A stretch of DNA of 5,618 bases. Source: Chloroflexota bacterium (GTDB lineage Bacteria > Chloroflexota > Chloroflexia > Thermomicrobiales > UBA6265). The DNA is taken from contig JAHWJF010000270.1 of assembly GCA_019348515.1 (NCBI GenBank), forward strand, positions 1 to 5,618, read 5' to 3'. Made by a program: the position numbers and the translations under genes. The notes below the pieces were generated by a model. That model was not told the DNA's origin. It ran no database searches and saw only the letters and a list, made by a program, of their open reading frames with translations. This document shows, piece after piece, positions 1-4,648 of the stretch (its first letter is position 1; every line of letters begins with the position of its first letter).

Positions 1-1
1 C

Positions 2-706
2 GACGCGCCGGTGACGTTTCTCGTCGGGGAGAACGGCTCCGGCAAGTCGGCCATCCCGGAGGGGATGGCCTGCGCTGCGGGAGCGATCGCCATCGCCGGT
101 GATGATCCCCGGCGCGACCCAACATTGGCGCCAGCTCGTGCGCTGGGCGACCGCATGCGGCTGACCTGGCGGGCCCGGACCCAACGCGGGTTCTTCCTGC
201 GGGCGGAGGATTTCTTTGGATTCGCGAAGTACATCTCCGCCTTGCGCGCCGGTTTGGAACGCGACCTGTCCGAGTTGAACGCCGAGCCGGGGCCTGATAC
301 CTATGGTCGCCGCCTGGCGCGTGGCGTGTTCACCAAAGAGCTGGGCCACCTCCATCAGACCGACAGCACCGTTAATGCTTCGTCACACGCCGAGAGCTTT
401 CTCGAGTTGTTCCAGCGGCGGTTCACCCCGCGAGGGCTCTACCTGCTCGACGAGCCGGAAGCGCCGCTCTCCCCGGTGCGCCAGCTGGCCCTACTCGCCC
501 TGCTGCAGGAGATGGCCGGCGCGGGAGAGAGTCAATTCGTCATCGCGACGCACTCACCGATCCTCATGGCATTCCCTGACGCGACGATCTACAGCCTCGA
601 CGGCGGCACGCCCCGCCGCGTCACCTGGGACGACCTCGAGCATGTGGCGCTCACCCGCGACTTCCTCAACGACCCGGACGCCTTTCTGCGTCGTCTCAGG
701 GAGTGA
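2..706 (+). CDS. AAA-family predicted ATPase (COG3910-like), 5' end outside window
   Basis: The reading frame is open from the left edge (in phase from base 2), so the true start lies upstream. A GTG at 11 is in frame but falls inside the beta strand before the P-loop and is unlikely to be the start. Visible motifs, numbered from that GTG, are Walker A GENGSGKS (residues 7-14), a GFFLRAEDFF segment (about 60-69), a degenerate ABC-signature region SHAESF (about 125-130), Walker B LYLLDEPEAPLSP (about 143-155) and the switch-histidine motif ATHSP (about 178-182). This order and the short length match small stand-alone SMC/ABC-like ATPases predicted to bind and hydrolyse ATP. Their substrate and role are unknown, and no membrane segment is seen. 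Compared with my recollection of the family, GKST reads GKSA and SHGES reads SHAES. The gene converges on folK with 13 bases between the stops, so it is probably a separate transcription unit. The ATPase fold is confident; the function is not. Confidence 0.85.
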   Translation, partial: DAPVTFLVGENGSGKSAIPEGMACAAGAIAIAGDDPRRDPTLAPARALGDRMRLTWRARTQRGFFLRAEDFFGFAKYISALRAGLERDLSELNAEPGPDTYGRRLARGVFTKELGHLHQTDSTVNASSHAESFLELFQRRFTPRGLYLLDEPEAPLSPVRQLALLALLQEMAGAGESQFVIATHSPILMAFPDATIYSLDGGTPRRVTWDDLEHVALTRDFLNDPDAFLRRLRE

Positions 707-724
707 TGTCGCGCCGCGATCATC
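705..724. terminator. Possible bidirectional hairpin at the convergent gene junction
   Basis: GATG (705-708) pairs with CATC (721-724) and TCGC (709-712) with GCGA (716-719), leaving T720 bulged and a 3-base loop (713-715). The element covers the stop codons of both converging genes and reads nearly the same on either strand. There is no following T-tract on either side, so it is not a canonical intrinsic terminator. A role in ending or blocking convergent transcription is inference only. Confidence 0.2.
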
Positions 725-1229
725 CGCTCCGCGTGGACTCCCAGCCAGGGGATGCGCAGAGGCCAACACCGCCTCGATCTGGCAGCGCCTCGAGCAGGTC
801 GGAGACCGATTGCGTCAGGACGGGATGCGTCGCCTCAGAGGCGATCTCGGCGAGCGGGACCAGGACGAATGGGCGCTCGTGCAAGCGGGGATGCGGCAGC
901 GTCAACTCATCGGTGGCGAGGACCGCGTCATCGACCAGGAGCAGGTCGAGATCGAGCGTGCGCGGCGCATTGGGGAACGTTCGCGTCCGGCCCAGATCGC
1001 GCTCGATACCGAGCAGCGCGGCGAAGAGCACGCTGGGAGCGACCATGGTCTCCAGCGCGACGACCGCGTTGAAGAAAGAGGGCTGCTCCAGGTACCCGAC
1101 GGGATCCGTCTCGTAGAGACTGGAGATCGCGGTGATCCGGCCCAGTGCCGTGAGCCGCTGCACTGCCTGGCGGAGCGTTTCCGCGCGGTCGCCGAGATTG
1201 GCTCCCAACGCGATGTAGGCCGTTGCCAT
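720..1229 (-). CDS. folK: 2-amino-4-hydroxy-6-hydroxymethyldihydropteridine diphosphokinase (HPPK)
   Basis: This 169-residue protein transfers pyrophosphate from ATP to 6-hydroxymethyl-7,8-dihydropterin, making the substrate for FolP. It starts with the typical IALGANLGD strand and turn (residues 6-14). The SSLYETDPVG segment (36-45) and FFNAVV (52-57) line the pterin site in this family. R81 and R83 match the ATP-contacting loop arginines, and APRTLDLDLLL (88-98) is the HPPK signature, with D93 and D95 as the expected magnesium ligands. HPRLHERPFVLVPLAEI (113-129) is the conserved C-terminal block. Length is normal for a monofunctional enzyme. The ATG start lies 5 bases after the folP stop, with no strong ribosome-binding site visible, so translation may depend on coupling to folP. 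It is the last gene of the folB-folE-folP-folK operon and ends facing the ATPase gene. Identification is secure. Confidence 0.96.
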   Translation of the reverse strand: MATAYIALGANLGDRAETLRQAVQRLTALGRITAISSLYETDPVGYLEQPSFFNAVVALETMVAPSVLFAALLGIERDLGRTRTFPNAPRTLDLDLLLVDDAVLATDELTLPHPRLHERPFVLVPLAEIASEATHPVLTQSVSDLLEALPDRGGVGLCASPGWESTRSG

Positions 1230-1234
1230 CCCGT

Positions 1235-2146
1235 TTACGGCGGGGGGCCGCCGGGCCAGCTTCGAGGGGATGGCGGAGGCCCGCGCACGATCGCATCCGT
1301 CATCCGCGCGACGCGCACCATCGCCCGCACATCGTGGACGCGAACGATATCGGCACCGCCCGCGATGGCCATGCTAACCGTGGCCGCCGTCCCCTCCAGC
1401 CGGTCATCCTCGGGGAGACCGAGCACGCGGCCGATGGTGCTCTTGCGAGACGTGCCCGCCAGAATCGGCCGGCCCAGAGCTCGCAGCTCGCCGAGCCGCC
1501 GCAGCAACTCGAGATTTTGCCGCCAATCCTTGCCAAAGCCGAACCCGGGATCGACGATCAATCTGTCCCACCTGACCCCCGCCGCTACAGCACAGTCGAG
1601 CCGTCTCGAGAGCTCGCGCAGGATGCTGGTGATCAAGTCGAGGTCGTGATCCACCGTTATGTCATGCATAATGACCGCCGGCGCCCCCGCCGTCGCGACA
1701 ACCGCCGCCATCTCGGGATCGGCGGTGAAACCGCGGACATCGTTGATGAGATCAGCCCCGGCCTCCAGCGCCGCCGCGGCCACGGCCGCCTTGCTGGTGT
1801 CGACGGAGATTAGCACGTCGGTCCGCGCCCTGATCGCGGCCAGCGTGGGGAGCAAGCGGGCCAGCTCGTCTTCCGCGGCAATCGGGACATGTCCGGGACG
1901 GGTCGACTCAGCGCCAAGATCGAGGATGTCGGCACCCTCCTCGACCCCCCGCAGCGCCGCCGCGAGCGCGGCCTCCTCGCTCCCGGCGAGGCCATCGCCG
2001 GAGAAGGAGTCAGGGGTGAGATTGAGAATGGCCATGACGTACGTCTTGGCACCCCACCGCAGCTCACGCCCGTTCCAGAGCGTCGGCGGCAGAGACGCAC
2101 GTGTCTCTAGAGCATGAGCACGCGAGTGACTCTCGGCATCGTTCAC
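1235..2146 (-). CDS. folP: Dihydropteroate synthase
   Basis: This 303-residue cytoplasmic enzyme condenses 6-hydroxymethyl-dihydropterin pyrophosphate with p-aminobenzoate to give 7,8-dihydropteroate; the family is the target of sulfonamides. Motifs in TIM-barrel order are ILNLTPDSFSGDG (residues 40-52), LGAESTRPG (77-85), ISVDTSK (113-119), LINDVRGF (133-140), VDPGFGFGK (198-206), GTSRKSTIG (231-239) and VRVHDV (268-273), all expected for pterin, phosphate and pABA binding. The STRPG loop is wild-type in form, so nothing suggests sulfonamide resistance. The GTG start at 2146 overlaps the folE TGA as GTGA. The only later in-frame Met (38) lies inside the first core strand, so GTG is preferred. 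This leaves an N-terminal extension of about 35 residues before the barrel. The C-terminus carries a short Pro/Gly-rich tail (about 289-303) beyond the last helix. Identification is secure; the exact start is somewhat less so. Confidence 0.96.
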   Translation of the reverse strand: MNDAESHSRAHALETRASLPPTLWNGRELRWGAKTYVMAILNLTPDSFSGDGLAGSEEAALAAALRGVEEGADILDLGAESTRPGHVPIAAEDELARLLPTLAAIRARTDVLISVDTSKAAVAAAALEAGADLINDVRGFTADPEMAAVVATAGAPAVIMHDITVDHDLDLITSILRELSRRLDCAVAAGVRWDRLIVDPGFGFGKDWRQNLELLRRLGELRALGRPILAGTSRKSTIGRVLGLPEDDRLEGTAATVSMAIAGGADIVRVHDVRAMVRVARMTDAIVRGPPPSPRSWPGGPPP

Positions 2147-2724
2147 CGTGACCCGTCGCGGACGATGCTCATGAACTCCGCCCGCGTCTCTGGACGACTA
2201 CGGAACCCGCCGCGCATCGCTGAGGTCACCATCGTTGCGCCCGGCTTCTCGATGCCGCGGATCGTCATGCAGGTATGGACCGACTCGATCACCACGCCGC
2301 AGCCGTCCGGCTGCAGCGATTCCATCAGCGCGTCGGCGATTTCGCTGGTCAGGCGCTCCTGGACCTGCGGCCGGCGGGCATAGCCCTCCACCAGCCGCGC
2401 CAGCTTGCTCAGCCCGACGATGCGACCACGTGGGATATAACCGACATGGGCGATGCCCGTGAACGGCAGCAGGTGGTGCTCGCAGAGCGAGGCGAAGGGG
2501 ATATCGCGCAGCACGACCATCTCCTTGTGTCCCTCGTCGAAGGTGGCCTGGAGATGGTGCTGTGGGTCCTCACGCAACCCGGCGAAGAGCTCTTCGTAGG
2601 CCTCGGCGATGCGGTGCGGGGTGCGTTGCAGCCCCTCGCGGTCGGGATCTTCGCCGATGGCCAGCAGGATCTCGCGCACCGCTGCCTCGATCCTCGGCTT
2701 GTCGATGTCTCCTCTTTGGCTCAC
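2143..2724 (-). CDS. folE: GTP cyclohydrolase I (type IA, zinc-dependent)
   Basis: This 193-residue enzyme opens the GTP ring to form 7,8-dihydroneopterin triphosphate and formate, the first committed step of folate synthesis; the family is a homodecamer. The hallmark SLCEHHLLPF (residues 79-88) gives zinc ligands C81 and H84. The HTCM motif (150-153) gives the third ligand, C152. The C81-C152 spacing equals that of the E. coli enzyme (C110 and C181). GYIPRGRIVGLSKLAR (95-110) and ERLTSEIADAL (123-133) are standard substrate-pocket and assembly blocks. All three zinc ligands are present, which argues for type IA rather than the zinc-independent type IB (FolE2). The GTG start overlaps the folB stop as GTGA. 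A GGTGA-type ribosome-binding site lies inside the folB end (plus-strand 2731-2738), 6 bases from the start. An extra AGAGGAG in codons 4-6 has no ordinary start codon behind it. Identification is secure. Confidence 0.97.
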   Translation of the reverse strand: MSQRGDIDKPRIEAAVREILLAIGEDPDREGLQRTPHRIAEAYEELFAGLREDPQHHLQATFDEGHKEMVVLRDIPFASLCEHHLLPFTGIAHVGYIPRGRIVGLSKLARLVEGYARRPQVQERLTSEIADALMESLQPDGCGVVIESVHTCMTIRGIEKPGATMVTSAMRGGFRSRPETRAEFMSIVRDGSR

Positions 2725-3140
2725 GCGCGCTCACCCCCGTCTGTTCGCGAGCGCGTGATGCGTACTCCGGCGGCATCGAGCATCGATCCCTTCATCGGGA
2801 CCTCCGGCTTGCGGACGGTCACATGGACTCGCTGGACTGGTAGGAAACTTGCCAGGATTTCCCCGGCAATCGACTCCGCCACCGCCTCGATCAGATTGCG
2901 CGGCTCACCCTCCACGATTCGGCGCACCAGCTTGTAGACGGCGCTGTAGGAGACTGTGTCCTCGAGATCGTCACTCTGCCCGGCCCGGCGCAGATCGACC
3001 GCCAGCACGACGTCGACCGTGAAACGCTGCCCGAGCGCCCGCTCCTCCGGGTTGACCCCGTGATAGGCGTAGAAACGCATCCCCTCGAGGAGGATCTCAT
3101 CGGTAGCTAACGTGTTGTACGCTGAGGGAGTTACTGGCAT
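2721..3140 (-). CDS. folB: Dihydroneopterin aldolase
   Basis: This 139-residue cytoplasmic enzyme cleaves 7,8-dihydroneopterin to 6-hydroxymethyl-7,8-dihydropterin and glycolaldehyde. The N-terminal core ILLEGMRFYAYHGVNPEE (residues 16-33) is the family signature. SYSAVYKLV (64-72) carries the conserved active-site Tyr (Y65), NLIEAVAE (82-89) holds the pterin-anchoring Glu (E85), and VTVRKPEVP (107-115) contains the catalytic Lys (K111). Length is normal for a single-domain enzyme with about 14 extra N-terminal residues. The ATG at 3140 is the first start in the frame. It sits just 9 bases after a good -10 box, so the message may be nearly leaderless. This is the first gene of the folate operon and is divergent from the epimerase gene. 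Identification is secure. Confidence 0.96.
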   Translation of the reverse strand: MPVTPSAYNTLATDEILLEGMRFYAYHGVNPEERALGQRFTVDVVLAVDLRRAGQSDDLEDTVSYSAVYKLVRRIVEGEPRNLIEAVAESIAGEILASFLPVQRVHVTVRKPEVPMKGSMLDAAGVRITRSRTDGGERA

Positions 3141-3149
3141 GGTGCCGCG

Positions 3150-3176
3150 AGTATACGATCGCGACGAAAATGCACA
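3150..3176 (-). promoter_or_regulatory. Likely folate-operon promoter, near-leaderless
   Basis: On the - strand, TATACT (plus 3150-3155) matches TATAAT at 5 of 6 bases and ends 9 bases before the folB ATG. The best -35 is weak: TGTGCA (plus 3171-3176) with a short 15-base spacer. Transcription would begin within about 0-3 bases of the ATG, and no ribosome-binding site fits between, which suggests leaderless initiation. The box sits in the gap between divergent genes, where a promoter for the operon is expected. Confidence 0.5.
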
Positions 3177-3205
3177 GGTTGAGCGTTATGTCTCCCCTCT
3201 GTGGT

Positions 3206-3249
3206 CACCTAGGTGCATGCGGTGTACGCTCGCCTCCGCCGCGCGGAGG
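3206..3249. other. Inverted repeats in the folB/epimerase divergent gap
   Basis: A perfect 10-base palindrome CACCTAGGTG (3206-3215) is followed by a 7-base inverted repeat, CCTCCGC (3233-3239) and GCGGAGG (3243-3249), with a 3-base loop. Neither is followed by a T-run, so they do not look like terminators. They lie where the epimerase promoter or leader should be, and the palindrome could be a regulator site, but nothing here names the regulator. I could not find a convincing -35/-10 pair for the + strand in 3141-3298. Confidence 0.3.
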
Positions 3250-3298
3250 AATGCGAGGCGCGAATCACATCGCATCTTGCAGTGGAGAACAGCTGGGA

Positions 3299-4309
3299 AT
3301 GGCGCGAACTCTGGTGACCGGAGCCGCGGGCTTCATTGGATTCCATTTGGCGGAGCGATTGCTGGAGCGCGGGGAGGAGGTCATCGGACTCGACAACCTC
3401 AACGACTATTACGATGTCCGGTTGAAGGAAGCCCGGCTGGAGTGCCTCCTGGGACGACCTGGGTTTCAGTTCGTCAAGGGAGATTTGGCCGACCAGCAGG
3501 CAGTCGCCGATCTGTTCGAATGCGAGCGCCCGCCGCGTGTGGTCAATCTCGCCGCCCAGGCAGGAGTGCGGTACTCGCTGACCAACCCCCATGCCTACAC
3601 GAACTCCAACATCGTCGGTTTCTTGAATGTGCTCGAAGGAAGCCGGCACGGAGCGGTAGAGCATCTCGTCTTCGCCTCGAGCAGCTCGGTCTACGGCGCA
3701 AACACCCGGCTGCCGTTTTCGGTCGAGGACAACGTCGATCATCCTTTGTCGCTGTACGCCGCCAGCAAGAAAGCCAACGAGCTGATGGCGCACAGTTACG
3801 CCCACCTCTACGACATTCCCTGCACCGGGCTGCGCTTCTTCAACGTCTACGGTCCCTGGGGCCGTCCCGACGCGGCGCTCTCCAGGTTCACCGCCGCGAT
3901 GCTGGAGGATCGTCCCATCGACGTCTACAACTTTGGGCACCACCGGCGTGACTTCACCTATATCGACGACATCGTCGAGGGGATCGTGCGCGTCCTGGAT
4001 CACCCCGCCCGGGCGAATCCCACATGGCGTGGCGACGCGCCTGACCCCGCCAGTAGCCGGGCGCCGTACCGGCTCTACAACATTGGAAATCATCAGCCGG
4101 TGGAGTTGCTCTATCTGATCGAGCTGTTGGAGAAAGTCCTCGGGCGAGAAGCGCGGAAGAACTTTTTGCCGATGCAGCCCGGTGATGTCGCTGACACGGT
4201 CGCCGATGTTTCGGCGCTGGAACGGGACATGGACTTTGTGCCGGCGACTCCGATCGAAGAAGGCGTCGCGCGGTTCGTCGCCTGGTATCGTGAGTACTAT
4301 GGCGTCTGA
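3299..4309 (+). CDS. NAD-dependent UDP-glucuronate 4-epimerase-type enzyme
   Basis: The 336-residue product is an extended short-chain dehydrogenase predicted to interconvert UDP-glucuronate and UDP-galacturonate for surface polysaccharide. It begins directly with the NAD-binding strand and glycine motif TGAAGFIG (residues 7-14). It continues with LDNLNDYYD (31-39), NLAAQAGVRYSL (83-94), ASSSSVYG (126-133), the catalytic pair Y153 and K157 in YAASK, and FFNVYGPWGRPD (180-191), then DFTYIDDIVEG (218-228). The GPWGRPD block with R189, the length and the DNLNDYYD motif are characteristic of the CapI/LspL UDP-glucuronate 4-epimerases rather than GalE. The family usually reads FFTVYG where this has FFNVYG. 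The ATG at 3299 is chosen over in-frame ATGs at 3170 and 3251 because it abuts the Rossmann strand and has GGAG 11 bases upstream. Class is secure; substrate is inferred from motifs and the neighbouring sugar dehydrogenase. Confidence 0.9.
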   Translation: MARTLVTGAAGFIGFHLAERLLERGEEVIGLDNLNDYYDVRLKEARLECLLGRPGFQFVKGDLADQQAVADLFECERPPRVVNLAAQAGVRYSLTNPHAYTNSNIVGFLNVLEGSRHGAVEHLVFASSSSVYGANTRLPFSVEDNVDHPLSLYAASKKANELMAHSYAHLYDIPCTGLRFFNVYGPWGRPDAALSRFTAAMLEDRPIDVYNFGHHRRDFTYIDDIVEGIVRVLDHPARANPTWRGDAPDPASSRAPYRLYNIGNHQPVELLYLIELLEKVLGREARKNFLPMQPGDVADTVADVSALERDMDFVPATPIEEGVARFVAWYREYYGV

Positions 4310-4346
4310 TGCGCACAGGACCTTGAATCCCGTTTCTGCAACACTC

Positions 4347-4370
4347 GAGTCTGCCTCCTGGGCCAGACTC
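4347..4370. other. Hairpin downstream of the epimerase gene
   Basis: GAGTCTG (4347-4353) and CAGACTC (4364-4370) form a perfect 7-base inverted repeat around a 10-base loop, starting 38 bases after the epimerase stop. No T-tract follows on either strand, so it is not a classical intrinsic terminator. It could protect the 3' end of the mRNA or act as a weak terminator before the promoter at 4427. Confidence 0.35.
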
Positions 4371-4426
4371 CCTGATGAAGCGGCACCATTGTTGGTGACA
4401 TGTACACAATCAAGGTTGCACGCACT

Positions 4427-4455
4427 TTGACGGTGTGGAACAGGGTAGATAGAAT
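4427..4455 (+). promoter_or_regulatory. Sigma-70-type promoter for the sugar dehydrogenase
   Basis: TTGACG (4427-4432) and TAGAAT (4450-4455) each match consensus at 5 of 6 bases and are separated by exactly 17 bases. Transcription would begin near 4462. The only annotated gene downstream is the dehydrogenase at 4649, which implies a leader of nearly 190 bases. The promoter suggests the dehydrogenase, and whatever follows it, is transcribed independently of the epimerase. Just upstream, ACATGTACA (4398-4406) holds two overlapping 6-base palindromes that might bind a regulator. Confidence 0.6.
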
Positions 4456-4648
4456 TCCTTGGCTCACGGATGGGGAGGGTGCATTCCGCCTTGGCGGCGG
4501 ACGCGGCTGAGCAACCGCCAGGATTCCCGCTGATCTTGTCCATCGTGTCATCGCCGCGGCACGGCAGAAGGGCCGTACGCTGGTCGCCGCATTGGCCGGC
4601 GAGATGAGCTGAACGAGGAATGACGGCGCGGAAGGGGAAGGCAGACCG
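4456..4648 (+). other. Long leader before the sugar dehydrogenase, function unknown
   Basis: This is the later part of the 339-base gap at 4310-4648; the earlier part holds only the hairpin and promoter listed separately. Within it TCCGCC pairs with GGCGGA across a 5-base loop (about 4485-4501). A 45-codon frame runs from ATG 4470 to TGA 4605-4607, and a second frame, open from 4511 to a TGA at 4610-4612, reads like protein in its latter half (IAAARQKGRTLVAALAGEMS). A 10-codon frame from ATG 4620 ends at TGA 4650-4652, overlapping the dehydrogenase GTG. The dehydrogenase ribosome-binding site GGGGAAGG is at 4634-4641, 7 bases before the GTG. I recognise no known riboswitch. None of the small frames is supported well enough to call a gene. 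Confidence 0.35.

Noticed and set aside
303..1649. A 448-codon + strand frame running across the ATPase end and antisense to folK and folP
   Set aside because: It overlaps three strongly supported genes in other frames. Its translation is rich in Arg, Ser and Pro without motifs, as expected for an antisense frame in GC-rich DNA.
2707..2715. Strong ribosome-binding-like AGAGGAG inside folE codons 4-6
   Set aside because: The next codons offer no ATG, GTG or TTG at suitable spacing (the first, a GTG, is at residue 16). The GTG at 2724 has its own GGTGA site, so this is probably incidental.
3170..3298. Longer epimerase starting at ATG 3170, adding 43 residues
   Set aside because: The added residues show no conserved pattern, would extend beyond the Rossmann strand that normally begins this family, and would overlap the folB promoter box region. 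The in-frame ATG at 3251 has GGAGG only one base away, which is too close.
4299..4430. A 43-codon + strand frame starting inside the epimerase end
   Set aside because: It has no good ribosome-binding site, no recognisable motif, and contains the hairpin at 4347-4370. Chance is the simpler explanation.
3209..4543. A 444-codon - strand frame antisense to the epimerase
   Set aside because: It is the complement of a well-conserved epimerase gene. The translation shows no recognisable domain and ends in the divergent gap. Long antisense frames are common at this base composition.
4456..4648. Known riboswitch in the leader
   Set aside because: I could not match the conserved cores of cyclic-di-GMP, cobalamin, TPP or SAM riboswitches by eye. 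Only short GC-rich hairpins are visible.
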